NCBI GenBank assembly: GCA_033297205.1
Contig: MU859291.1
Span: forward strand, 1 to 50,282
From: Pseudoneurospora amorphoporcata
Lineage: Eukaryota; Ascomycota; Sordariomycetes; Sordariales; Sordariaceae
Direction: 5' to 3'
Length of the DNA: 50,282 bases
In this document: positions 22,506 to 32,987 of the stretch, piece by piece
Numbering within the stretch: position 1 is the stretch's first letter
Layout of the letters: every line of letters begins with the position of its first letter
The notes under the pieces: model-generated
What the model saw: only the letters and a program-made list of their open reading frames with translations
Told to the model about the DNA's origin: nothing
Databases searched by the model: none
Translations under genes and position numbers: made by a program

Positions 22506-23942
22506 CTTGCTGAGGTGACTTGCTGCTCGGGTCGTTGTTAGGATCTTGACTCCTGTGCCAGGACTGATCTGGACTGAACCGACGTCGCGATGACTTGGCG
22601 GAGATCATCGCACTGATGTATACGGCAATGGCATCGTCGTCAGTCTTCTTCGATCTCGCCCCTCGTCATATATCGATGTTGCATCAAAGGACCCCGCTGC
22701 TCTGGAGCCGCTTTTCCGGTAGCTTCAAGAGGGGATTATATGAGAAATCAAGTCTAGGTCGTTCGTCGATCAGCCTGAATAGGAGACTCCTGCGACTTCG
22801 GTCGATCCTCGGTATAACTTTCGATGGTGTTGAGCTGCCATTGGTGGCATTTTACCCTGATTAGTCCGTACTACATCCAAGGTAGCAGCGCGCCCCGGGA
22901 TCCGGACCGTGATCGTATCTCTGGAGTATTCGCAGATCTCTTTGAGTGCTGCCAGGAGTTTAAATCTATTTCTGGCATCGTTGATGTTCCTGCGGAAATC
23001 TGGTTAGAAGATGTCAATATGTTGTAGCGGGAAGGGGCACTGATCTGCAGCCTCAAGGGCACTTCAGCTCGATGGACGACACTCTTGAGAATGGCAGCAT
23101 CTTGAAAGACTTTCCGGAGGCAGAATGGACGATGCCGAGCAGCGATCGGGAGGCGGTTGCGAGGACAAGACGATAATGCCTGCGATTCCCCGCCTATTTT
23201 CGAGTTGGAAAACATGCGGACGGCAAGTTGCGAACTGCGAAGTTGAGGGTGTCGTTACGGACAAAGTCGGAAAGTGCAGTGCGCCATGCAAGCAGCGAGG
23301 TGCCGGTTTAAGAAACCGCAATATCGCAGATTGTTGAAGTCCAGGCGGGGCCCGAAGAAACGAAATATTTCTCGTCACGGGTTCCGACATTAATTGATCC
23401 TTTTCGCCGTTTTGTCTTGTACAAGTTTTAGGCAAGGTTCCGATGGGACGAGAAACACAAGATGGGGTGATGTTCGTTGATGGGCCGGGAACCTCCAACA
23501 TGGCGTGACAATCGAACCACGCTTTGCTGCCCCACGAGAAGCAGGTACCTTGAGCGCTGGCATCACCATGGCATTTCGACCTTCAAAAACACCATTTGTC
23601 CTTCAGAGTTCTGGTGTTTCCCAGATCGAATTTTCGTCTCCAATCGTCTAAAGCCTTTATACTCATCTTTTTGATTTGCAGCTACCTTGTTTTGTCAGAG
23701 TTACTCCAGGACATCAAGGTCCCCCGCTAACACTTATACCCGCCCCGCCCCCGCCAGTTCTCCACCAAAACCACGGCTAGTTTCACGAGCAGCTCAGCAC
23801 TCTGACTGACTGACTGCTTTCTCGAATATCAATACTTCCACTTCGCAAGACGTGTTGTTTTGTTTTCTTCCACTTCCTTGAAACATTCCAAGAAACACAT
23901 CTATATCCTATTCTTGGCTTGTAGAAGCAAGAATCAGTCACA
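22506..23942. other. Divergent intergenic region
   Basis: This stretch holds the 5' regions of the decayed GH67 gene (minus) and the globin-sensor gene (plus). No further gene is supported; overlapping frames of 65-145 codons lack features. A T/C-rich tract from about 23,640 to 23,860 probably belongs to the core promoter of the globin-sensor gene. Confidence 0.5.
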
Positions 23943-24942
23943 ATGGCGCCTTCAGCAAGCTCGAGCTCTACTAGAACCAGAGCCCCGATGCAACACATCG
24001 ACCGCAAGGAGCTCTACACCAGCCTCGAGGCGCGCATTCGCTATCTCCATTCCTTTCTTGACTTCGGTACCAGTAAGTGCACACAAGAGGAAGAAAAGTC
24101 ATGAAGGGGTCTTTCTAACCTTTTGCCTTTATGCAGATGACATCGAAGCCCTCTCCTCTGGGGCTAAGTACATCCAGGCTCTGATCCCCGCCGTCGTCAA
24201 CATCGTCTACAAGAAGCTGCTCCAATACGACATCACGGCGCGCGCCTTCCAGACCCGCAGCACCGCCTTCGAGGGTCCCATGGACGAGACCCCCGACGAG
24301 GAAAGCCCCCAGATCCTCCACCGCAAGATGTTCCTGCGCGCATACCTTAAGAAGCTATGTTCGGACCCGACGCGGATGGAGTTCTGGGAATACCTCGACA
24401 AGGTGGGCATGATGCACACCGGACTGGGGCGCTCGCACCCGCTGCACATCGAGTACATCCACATCGGCGTCTGCCTGGGCGTCATCCAAGACATTTTAAA
24501 CGAGGCCATCTTGTCGCATCCCCGCCTGCCGATGCCCCGCAAGATTGCCTTCGTCAAGGCCCTGGGAAAGATCATTTGGATCCAGAACGACTTGTTCACC
24601 AGGTGGTATGTACACGATGGTGAGGAGTTCACGGACGGAATGGACTTTGGCGTCGTCGAGAAGGAAGGGTTCTTGCATGGCAAGAAGGTGCTGGACGAGA
24701 CTGCTGAAGCTTCATCATCTTCTTCTTCTTCGGCTGCTGCTACTGGCGGCTCAGCGTGTCCTTTCTCAGTCAGTATCGAAAGCAAGGACTGGGCGGCTGC
24801 TTCTTCATCTGGCAGTACGTGTCCGTTCTCTGGAGCCAGCAAGGCGATGGAGGGTCTCAGCATTAAGGATACGAAGCCAGTGCTCGCGGCTAAGGACAAC
24901 GAGGATGCTAGGTCCGATACCACGGAAAAGCCGTCTCATTAA
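23943..24942 (+). CDS. Globin-sensor (protoglobin) domain protein, 2 exons
   Basis: Exons are 23943-24072 and 24137-24942, with a 64-bp intron (GTAAGT donor, CTAAC branch, CAG acceptor), giving 311 residues. Residues about 18-200 form the all-helical protoglobin fold: HIDRKELYTSLEARIRYLHS, NDIEALSSGAKYIQALIPAV, HRKMFLRAYLKKL, EYLDKVGMMHTGL, HPLHIEYIHIGVCLG and KIIWIQNDLFTRWYV. Histidines at 105, 137, 144, 147 and 152 are candidates for heme ligation; bacterial and archaeal relatives bind heme and O2, CO or NO. The tail (about 233-311) is Ser/Ala-rich, low complexity and probably disordered, with two Cys-Pro-Phe motifs at 251-253 and 272-274. No signal peptide or membrane segment is seen, so a cytoplasmic protein is expected. 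Its function in fungi is poorly known. Confidence 0.88.
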
Positions 24943-25388
24943 GGAATATCTTCTCATAATGACGTTGAGGAGGCCGAGCATTGGTGTACTACCAAGGTCA
25001 TGACTGCGGCTGCATTTCCTTTTCTCTTTTTCCTTTCTCGATATCGTTGTTTCTGGTTCGGCAAGCGGGAGTATTGTTAGGTTTATCATTATTGAGATGA
25101 TGTGGAACTTGGCTTATGGCGTGCATGGAAGACGATGGTCGGTTGGTGTTGGGTTCCACTTCATGTACTACCCGTGCCACGCCCCCTATACATAGGTTAC
25201 GGTCCTCTTTGATGGTCCATAGACGGTAGAGGCACTAAGGAGTTTCTTGCCTACCATGAAGCCTTCGTATGTCTGAATGTTGCAGATAAAACACCTATGC
25301 GTGTGGCGCATGCGACTGGTAGGCCAGCATGTTGAATGGAACCCAGTGCCGCTGAATCACGTTGTTGACATAAGGTATACGGTAATGA
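24943..25388. other. Intergenic region with third copy of the 18-base motif
   Basis: The 3' flank of the globin-sensor gene contains, on the minus strand at 25169-25186, the exact 18-base motif seen twice upstream of the MFS gene. No gene is supported. Confidence 0.5.
25169..25186 (-). repeat. 18-base motif GGGGGCGTGGCACGGGTA, copy 3
   Basis: This is identical to the copies at 10021 and 10543 but on the opposite strand, 15 kb away and downstream of an unrelated gene. That argues for a dispersed repeat end rather than a promoter element of one gene. Confidence 0.7.
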
Positions 25389-25893
25389 GAAACTCGATTC
25401 GCACGGGGATCCTCTTTTCTCTTCACCTCCTAACCCTAACCCGGCACCACCCGACTTTCCTAAGGTAGCTTAGCGCATTTACAGGGTATTCTCAACGCGA
25501 CAGCGCCTTCGCAGCCCGGAACAGCGCATTCGCAGAGCATTTGCTCCCCCGACACCGCGTTCGCATTAACGAATATCGTATTCGTACAATGTTCATTGCA
25601 GCTATACTCGTGAACTCAATTTGGATAGCTGTCGCAAATGAATCTCAATCGTTAAATGAATTATTTCCGAATTTGAATCGCTTTTGCGGAAGAAATCCAT
25701 TGTACATGCTTTGAGAATGCGAAAGTGTCGGGTAGTCGGGGGTTGCGAATGCGCTGTCGCGCCCGAGCAAATGCCCTGCGAATGCGCTGCCAGAAATGAG
25801 AATGTGCTGGAGTGTACCTTGAGACAAAGGCGTGGCGGGAGGGTTCGGGTTAGACGTGGACGATAAAGTGGATCCCCGTGCGAATATAGTTTC
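25389..25893. mobile_element. MITE-like element, about 505 bp, imperfect TIRs
   Basis: The outer ends gaaact(cg)attcgcacggggatcc at 25389 and its reverse complement ending gtttc at 25893 match over about 55 bp with moderate divergence. Inside, a 25-bp block (25522-25546) recurs inverted at 25765-25789 with one mismatch, and shorter gcgcattcgca units are scattered. The centre is AT-rich and non-coding. No clear target-site duplication was found. Confidence 0.55.
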
Positions 25894-27096
25894 TTTTTAT
25901 AATACCCGGGTCAACCACGGCGCGGATTGGAACTCAACGAAGCTACTGACTGCGCCTGGTTTCAGCCCCAGCCGTGGAGAATGCTTACTTCGATGATAGT
26001 TGGCAACAACCAACGACGTGTAGACGGCCAGCCAAAAGTATCCATCGATGAAGGACACAGCGATGTCCTCGCCAAGGTAACTTCGCGCTACTTGCACAGA
26101 ACATCACCAGTAAGTTCCAACACTCTTGGGCACTAGGTTTGACCGGAGTCCGTGAAGGATTGTACTAGATTCCCCTCAACTTTGAGAGGTCAAACCAACT
26201 CGGAGACGACCGAAATTGAGACCAGCATTCAGAGTGTCTTGATGAATCTTGTTCTACCTCATTGGTTCTACCTCAGCACGCGACTGGCTGTTGTTCGGTC
26301 TAGCTCGGCGAGCTTGTGCACTGGGTTAGTGTCAACGACCCTCAATGATTTGAACAGTGTCGATAGGTAGATCTCAAAGGTTTCTTCTGAATGAAGTTCA
26401 TGTTGCGGCAAAGACTTCCACTAGTGCAAGATGATCTGAAAAGATTTCAAGGACATAGTTGACAAGGCCGTATGAGTGAAACAACAACCATTGAGCAATG
26501 AAGCTTCTCCCCAAAATGCAGTAATTCTGAAAACTCCATCAGGCCATTGTGAAACTGTAGCTAGACCTTTTACTCAGAGTAGGGACTCTCAAATCCATAT
26601 GCAAGCTGACGCGACAACGTGGACCAGCCCGGAAACTGGGAAGGGTAAGATTGGGCAAGACAAAGTATAAGTCAATGACCCAGGTACTGCCGAGATGGCA
26701 GCTTAACGTTCGGTGGCGGTTATTCAAGAACGGAGGCAGCGTTGGTCCACGACCCAGCTGTAGTTGTACGGTTCCTGAAGTGTGAGTAAATCCTGTGTGA
26801 GGCTCATCTGCGCCGTCCAAGGCCATCCTAGGGCTATGATGGAAACGAAGCGATTCGTCAGGTGTCAGAACGTCTCTAGACAGAGATCTGGATAGCCTCA
26901 TGCCGACAACACTCTGAAGGGTATAAAGGTGGCCTTGACGGCGTGGAGGATGAAGAGAAGAAGTTGTCCAACAAGCTTCCCTTCTTTAACAAGCCTCATT
27001 CATCTTGAAAACAAACAGTCACTGGACTGCATTAGCTTTCTCTACACACTCGTTAGCAGGGCCATTAAAGTGCCCACACACGGCACAGCCAACACG
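25894..27096. other. Intergenic region upstream of the GH16 gene
   Basis: No gene or repeat is supported between the MITE-like element and the GH16 start. Small frames of 60-120 codons on both strands lack features. A TATA-like gtataaagg sits at about 26,919, well placed for the GH16 gene. Confidence 0.45.
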
Positions 27097-28092
27097 ATGC
27101 TCTCTGTCATCGCAACTGCACTGCTCGTCTCAACATGGGGTGCACTCGCAGCTCCAGCCTCGGAAGCGCCCAAAACCAAGCCCCAGCTCTCTCGCCGCAG
27201 TGGCAGCATCGCCCTACCACCCGGATACTCCCACATCCTCTTCCAAGACGACTTCTCCGTCCTCCCTCCCGGGTCCCAGCCGTCACCCTCAAAATGGATC
27301 ATCGCCACAGGCACCTCCTACCCCAACGGCCCCGCCAACTGGGGCACCAACGAGGTACAAACCTACACCAAGTCGCCCTCCAATGTCAACATCACCTCCT
27401 CGGGGACTTTACTCATAACTCCCTTGCGCTCCGTCGGCGACGACAACAACAGCAGCAGCTGGACATCAGCCCGCATCGAAACCGTCGCCGACCACATCGC
27501 TTGTCCCCCGGGTGGCAAACTCCTCATGTCCGCGTCCCTCAAATTCGGCTCCGCACCCGCCCCCTCGCAAATGGGCATCTGGCCCTCCTTCTGGGCACTA
27601 GGGTCCGCGTTCCGGACCTCCGGCAGATTTGACCAGTGGCCAGCAGCGGGCGAGATCGACATAGCCGAGAGCACCAACGGGTCACCGGCTGTCTGGCAGT
27701 CGCTGCACTGCGGGACTGCCCCCGGCGGGCCCTGCAACGAGTTTTCTGGGCTGAGCACTAGTACTCCCCTAGAAAGGGATGGGAGGACGTTCCATGTTTT
27801 CAGCGCCGAGATTGATCGAAGTAATCCGGGGGGTGATTGGAGGGAGGAGAAGTTGACGTATTTGGTGGATGGGAAGCCGATGGTGGTGTTGACTGGAGCA
27901 GAAATTGGCGATGAGAAGGCTTGGACGGCGGTTACGAGGATGCCAAAATATCTGATTTTGAATGTGGCGGTGGGAGGGGATTTTCCGAATAATGTTGCGA
28001 ATTCAATGGGGGAAAAGACGCCGAATAGGAAGACGACGGGAGGGGTCGAGGCTGGGCTGGAGGTTGAGTGGGTGGCCGCTTATAGTACCTGA
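27097..28092 (+). CDS. Secreted GH16 family endo-beta-glucanase
   Basis: This single-exon gene encodes 331 residues. A signal peptide (MLSVIATALLVSTWGALA) is followed by a short pro-region containing a dibasic RR (33-34). The mature domain shows the GH16 beta-sandwich signature: HILFQDDF, WGTNEVQTYT, and the catalytic GEIDIAES, with Glu186 (nucleophile), Asp188 and Glu191 (acid/base). Later blocks are LTYLVDGKP and PKYLILNVAVGGDFP. This is the order in fungal laminarinase-like enzymes that cut beta-1,3 or mixed beta-1,3/1,4 glucans outside the cell. There is no GPI signal, CBM or linker, so it is expected to be secreted free. An upstream in-frame ATG-less extension (from 26929) is not needed; 27097 is chosen because it begins the signal peptide. 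Confidence 0.92.
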   Translation: MLSVIATALLVSTWGALAAPASEAPKTKPQLSRRSGSIALPPGYSHILFQDDFSVLPPGSQPSPSKWIIATGTSYPNGPANWGTNEVQTYTKSPSNVNITSSGTLLITPLRSVGDDNNSSSWTSARIETVADHIACPPGGKLLMSASLKFGSAPAPSQMGIWPSFWALGSAFRTSGRFDQWPAAGEIDIAESTNGSPAVWQSLHCGTAPGGPCNEFSGLSTSTPLERDGRTFHVFSAEIDRSNPGGDWREEKLTYLVDGKPMVVLTGAEIGDEKAWTAVTRMPKYLILNVAVGGDFPNNVANSMGEKTPNRKTTGGVEAGLEVEWVAAYST

Positions 28093-29218
28093 CCTATGGA
28101 AGAAGTGGTGATGGGCATTGTGGTGATGACATCTGATACTGCTGATCGGATTTCACATTCTGGGCATCCTCGACCTCTAATATCGTTGTAAATCGTCGAG
28201 GAGGGGGTAGATCAGAAAGTCTAGAAGTCGAATAGAATAAAAAAAACGCGCGTTGCTTTAGAGAAGAGCGCGAGAATTGATACGATGAAGTTTCAAAGTG
28301 ACGGCAAAATGGACCGTGTTTCAGGACTCGGGCGAGAAGATGGGATGAACCAATCCGCACAGACATCGACACTGATTGACAGGCGATGCCAGTCGGTGAT
28401 TTTCCATTGTCGGCGTTTGCTGCAACCTTTCGAAACAGAGTGCGCCTCCACCCCCGCAGTAGTATCCCGGGGTTTGTGATGTGACCGATGGCGCTAACAA
28501 GAACACTCGAGATTTCGTGCATAAACTGTTAGCGCCTGCATTCTTCTCGGAGGGTCATCCAGGTCGCAATTCAGGTACCGTCCCCGTGTTTGACCAGGGA
28601 CCATCTCCCCCCTCGCCCTCGCCCCCACAGCACATACTGCGCCCGAAGTCGACAACGATACCATCGAACTGCTTGGCACGAGGGATCATCCGCGGTTCCA
28701 CACTTGTCTTTCTGTGCCCGCCGAACGTGGGAAGGGGGGAGGCGGAAGGCTTGAATATAAGTAAACCGCCGCGGGCCAAGGCGGCCCCCCCCAAGGTTCC
28801 CGTATAGTATTCCTAGAGGAATCCTTCTTGCCAGGTCTCTCTCGGTCCCGTGTTTCCAGATCCCCCTCCTCCATTCTTTTTGTTTATTTCGAACCCGGTG
28901 TTCGCTTTCTTCTTGAAATCCGATTTTGCTTGCAGTGCCCTAGCTTTGGCGTAGCAGCATTCTTCTTCATTCACTCTCCCTTTTTTTTTTTTTTTTGCAA
29001 AGCAGAAAGAGACGGGAAAGACGGGAAGAGGTTTGAACAAAAAGGTGAAGCTGTGCTTCAAAGGTTCTCGACTGCCTTCACTTCAACCTCCATTTCGCCT
29101 TCGCCCTTCATCCTTCGTCGCTGGTTCGACATCTTCACCCAAAGGGCTTCTTCTTTTTGACACATCTTCAAACAGCTTAGCCTCATCGCCAAAACTGCTG
29201 AAAAATAAACCAGCAAAA
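28093..29218. other. Intergenic region with a 16-T run
   Basis: No gene is supported. A pure T run at 28981-28996 and T/C-rich DNA lie 220 bp before the next ATG and probably belong to its promoter or leader; a TATA-like gaatataag lies near 28753. Confidence 0.5.
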
Positions 29219-29541
29219 ATGAAGGCTTCCATCGTTCTCGTCTCCTTCCTCGGCCTAGTCTCCGGCATGGTCCTCCCTGGTACCCGTCTCAGCCCCAGCG
29301 GTGCTAAGCCGCAGGCCCGGTCCCTCTTTAGGCGTGAGGCCAAACTGGACTACCGCTATGCGCCACAGGTATGTCTTGTGGTAATCTCAGAAAGACAACA
29401 TGAGCTCGAGCTAACCCATGCCTTTTGTTGAACTAGGCATGCCGTGCTATTCTCACCACATGCCGAGCCTCGTCCGACTGCTGCTCTGGAATGAAGTGCG
29501 TGAGCGCTGATGGCGAGTCCGTCTGCACTCCTAGTGACTAA
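29219..29541 (+). CDS. Kexin-processed small secreted cystine-knot-like peptide, 2 exons
   Basis: Exons are 29219-29368 and 29437-29541, with a 68-bp intron (GTATGT donor, CTAAC branch, TAG acceptor), encoding 84 residues. A signal peptide (MKASIVLVSFLGLVSG) and a pro-region end at a dibasic site, FRR-EAKLD (residues 37-44), suggesting kexin cleavage after Arg39. All six cysteines (52, 59, 65, 66, 71, 80) lie in exon 2 and are spaced C-x6-C-x5-CC-x4-C-x8-C. This is the inhibitor-cystine-knot type spacing seen in many small secreted peptides across kingdoms. The intron falls one codon before the first cysteine, so the knot is a self-contained exon module. Its target is unknown; roles as an effector, antimicrobial or protease inhibitor are possible. 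Confidence 0.82.
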
Positions 29542-29834
29542 ACCACCCCGGAGAAATCTCGTGTATGATGATTGGATGGGGCCACTGGTGGCTATCGAGG
29601 ACTGTTTGCCTGGCCTGGAGCAACTGCTGTGTCTGAGCCGAGTCTGGGACTGATCATCACATGTTCTTTCTTTGTTCATATTCGGACACTGTTTGTGTCC
29701 TTTCGAATACAAACAAATGCCTTCAGGCAGAGGGGGTGGGTTGTGGTGGTTGGGTAAGCATATCAAAAAGGCATGGCCATGGGATGGTTAGACGATGACG
29801 AAGGAAATCATGTATGACGAGTCCAACACCAGGC

Positions 29835-30332
29835 TCAATTACCCTCGTCATGTGGCATCAAGACAAGGAAGTAAACATGCGTATTCAAATCCAAATACAT
29901 ACGGTCGCACGCCGGTCTTATAACACCGCTCGATCCAACACAAAGGCTGGAGGAGCTGTCTATATCCAAACATATGTCTGCCAAGTGTGAAGGTTGAGCA
30001 GTAGGAACCGGCTCTATGCCCTTGAGATGGCCTCGTTTCCTAAAGGACCACGTCAAGAGTACGGCGAGAAGGGCCATCAAGGCCCCTAGTACGGCGCCTC
30101 CAACCAAACTTCCTGCGAATACGCCGGCACTTGGCGTGCTACTACCGCTGTCTTCCGATGCCGATGCCGATGCCGTTTCCGTCACTCGCACCGTGACTGT
30201 CTCGCCAATAAGTGATCCGCTGGTGGAGTCGAGTTTCACTTTGCTTAGCTGCAGCCGCAATATGACAGAGGACAGGGCGGGAGAGATAGGTTGTCGGGAA
30301 CCAGCAGCTCCCAACGGTTTGAAGTGGTGCAA
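29835..30332 (-). other. Possible single-pass membrane protein fragment
   Basis: The minus frame of 165 codons has a Ser/Thr-rich stretch (TVRVTETASASASEDSGSS). A strong membrane segment (VFAGSLVGGAVLGALMALLA and on) and a basic stop-transfer FRKRG follow. This is the layout of fungal wall-stress-sensor-like or mucin-like type I proteins. No signal peptide or N-terminal exon can be joined convincingly; cysteine-containing frames just upstream (30245-30555) are in other phases. It may be the last exon of a real gene or a relic. Confidence 0.35.
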
Positions 30333-30555
30333 GCTGGTCGATCCATGTTCGTTTCTGCGGATGGCGGCTTGTTGTTTTGAGGTTGGAGTCTGGAGGAAGA
30401 CTTGTGCAAAGGTGAGAAGTCGGGCAAGTGTTGCCGGATCGTCTGGGAAACAGCACCTTGTCAGGCTTCAGGCTCTTGCGGAGAAACACAGATCCACATT
30501 CGCATTTGGACTGGCCAATCAGATATTGTGCACTAACATATTTATAACATCTCAT

Positions 30556-31700
30556 GATTGGTTGGTCGCGGAAAGACAGCGGTCGGACTTGTGTCAGATT
30601 CTGACCACTGCGCCAAACACCCCAAAAATTGGAGCTCCATCAAGGTGATGGATTAGTGCCAGATCTGTACCCCCTATATTCTGACAACTTGCAGCTTTTA
30701 GCACCTCGAGCACCAACACTCCGTCCTACCAAGATGACAGTCTCTCTCGGCACTCAACACATTTCTTCCCATCGCATCATCGTCACTCGACACAATGAAG
30801 CTATCGCGAACTCCCCTGCGAAACGGAAGCCAAGATATGAACTTATTTACCGAATGGGCTTTTATACCACTTGTTTTCCACTCAAAAAAACACGAAGCGG
30901 CATCTGCCACACTGTCCATGCTGCGATATCGGAACCATGCCCGTTGACCTCCAAGTACCGAAGGGAAAACATGGCAAAGACCTCTTCATCAGGATCATCA
31001 CTCGTCGAGTAAGAGCCCCTGCAGCTGACTCATGGTAACAGAATCTGGTCAACTGATCGATACTAGTAACGTACTCCGTAACTTGCGGATTGTTCACTGA
31101 AAAAAATAAATAAATAAAAACACAGAAAGGACTGTTCAGGAGACCATTGCTGCTTTGGAAGGGAAGAAAGGCGCACGACTATGACTCGACAAACAATATG
31201 AGGCTTTTACGGTTCGCTCGCACACTCAGCCTCCATACTGCTGATATAGGACAAGCTTTACACTTGCCCTATACGTCAAAAAGACTTGTTGTTCCATTCA
31301 GCACCGAAAACAAGTGTCTCTGGCGGGTAATCCGGGACTGACTTCCGAGCATAACACTCCTTGTGCTAACGACCAAAGACGGCAGTATGACGAGAACAAA
31401 GCACGATACCCAGCAGTTACATTGTTCGCCGAACACTTTGTCTAAAGGAGGTATCGTGGCGTTATTCCGCCCAAAGTGTTCTTTGATTCGGCGAACAATT
31501 CCATTGAAGATGGATACTAAACTTTGGATGTCAAAACAACATGGTTGTTCGGCCTTTGCTTTGTGAACGACGAGACGATGCCGCACCGGATTCGACCTGT
31601 CATAAACCCCTCGATGTCTCGTCTTTCGAAGACATGGATCCCAGCAGACTAACCAACAGCGAAAACATACACCGAAAGTCAGTTGTTCAATCTATCGACC
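30556..31700. other. Intergenic region upstream of the kinase gene
   Basis: Overlapping frames on both strands are short and featureless. No promoter motif stands out apart from A-rich tracts near 31,100. Nothing is supported. Confidence 0.4.
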
Positions 31701-32987
31701 ATGTCCGACTCTGCTACCCGAGCATATCTCTTCAAGTACAAGGGATCTGACTATGTCTTCTGCAGAACGGCCGGCCATGGCGCCGAAGCCCAAGCACAAG
31801 TCGTCCGGAAAGTCAGCAGCGGTGAGCTCTTTATCCGGAAGGTAAGCAGGAACCGGCTCGAGCAACACAAATGCATCGAGCCCAATGAGTTCCGCCTTAT
31901 GGAAGACTACCTGAGTAAGCCTCCTCGCTCACCGGATATCCACCCCCTGATTCCGCAGTTCTACGGCTACGAGAAGATCCCATCCAGGAACGGAAAGTTC
32001 CACCTCGTGTCCTACTGGCAGCTCATAAACGGCGGCTTAGTCAAGGACTTGATTCTAACCAAGTACAACTCGGTCAGGCACACCAAGTTCAACCCCGACC
32101 AGCGGTTTCCAGCCAGACTCATTGCCCGCATGCTCCACCAGGTCTTCAGCTCTCTGCAACACCTCTACACTGTATCCGAGAAGCCGATTTTCCACAAGGA
32201 CCTTCACCCCGGCAACATCTGGATACACTTCCCTGCTCCCTCCAGTGGCGGTGAGCTCAGCGACGTTCCTGACTTCTACCTCGGTGATTTCGGCTATGCC
32301 GGCTGGGGCGGCTTCAGCCACAACCACACTGCCACCCGAGACGTTGACAATGTCATGGAATGGGCCCGTCTGATGATCTGCGTCAACCTACCGGAGGACC
32401 AGCGGCCACCGAAAAACTGCGTGGTCCCTAACCCTGACGATCCCCACCGCGGCAAGATCGCTGGAGACGCGCCCATGTCTGCTATCCTCTCCCTCTACTA
32501 CGACTTGTGCGAGGAGCTGAACTTCTTCAAGGAAGAAAATAGCCGGTATATCCGCAAACCATCCTGTCCGCCCCCCGACCTCACCCCTCTTATCCGACGC
32601 GCTGAAGCGGTCGAGAAGAAGCTTACGCCTTCCTTGACCGCGTTCGCGTTGATGACGGGCCTGGACGAATCCGGCGACCCTCGCATCCAGAAGTTCATGC
32701 ATGACATCAAAGAGGGCGCCATAAGAAAGGCTAGGGCCCAGCCCTTTACCATGACCGGACCGGTCGAGAAGTGCTTAACCCCTATGATTAAGACCTTCCC
32801 GATCAAGGTGCACGGTCCGTGGTTCCTGGCCGAGATAAGGGCTGCTACAGGTAGGTGGGAGGCGATTGATGACCAGACGTATCATCGGCCGGGGAAGACG
32901 AGGGGGAGTGGAAGGGGACTGAGAGCCATCTCAGAGAGCCCGGATGAGAATTCGGGGGAATCCGACTCGGAGCCAGGTTTTGTTTAA
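31701..32987 (+). CDS. Fungal-type protein kinase-like protein
   Basis: This single-exon gene encodes 428 residues from the ATG at 31701, which has the better start context; another ATG lies six codons upstream at 31683. Kinase hallmarks are a beta-3 lysine in LFIRKVSR (Lys47), a candidate helix-C Glu (63 or 68), catalytic loop HKDLHPGNI (Asp167, Asn172) and DFG at 196-198. The loop has HKD instead of HRD, and no glycine-rich loop is obvious before Lys47. Residues after 215 do not follow a standard C-lobe (no clear APE). The tail is Ser/Glu/Arg-rich. All essential catalytic residues are present, so it may be active, but it belongs to a divergent group found mainly in filamentous ascomycetes. 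Substrate and pathway are unknown. Confidence 0.8.
   Translation: MSDSATRAYLFKYKGSDYVFCRTAGHGAEAQAQVVRKVSSGELFIRKVSRNRLEQHKCIEPNEFRLMEDYLSKPPRSPDIHPLIPQFYGYEKIPSRNGKFHLVSYWQLINGGLVKDLILTKYNSVRHTKFNPDQRFPARLIARMLHQVFSSLQHLYTVSEKPIFHKDLHPGNIWIHFPAPSSGGELSDVPDFYLGDFGYAGWGGFSHNHTATRDVDNVMEWARLMICVNLPEDQRPPKNCVVPNPDDPHRGKIAGDAPMSAILSLYYDLCEELNFFKEENSRYIRKPSCPPPDLTPLIRRAEAVEKKLTPSLTAFALMTGLDESGDPRIQKFMHDIKEGAIRKARAQPFTMTGPVEKCLTPMIKTFPIKVHGPWFLAEIRAATGRWEAIDDQTYHRPGKTRGSGRGLRAISESPDENSGESDSEPGFV

Noticed and set aside
23060..23500. Open frames between the GH67 relic and the globin-sensor gene
   Set aside because: Overlapping frames on both strands lack domains, and the region is a divergent promoter.
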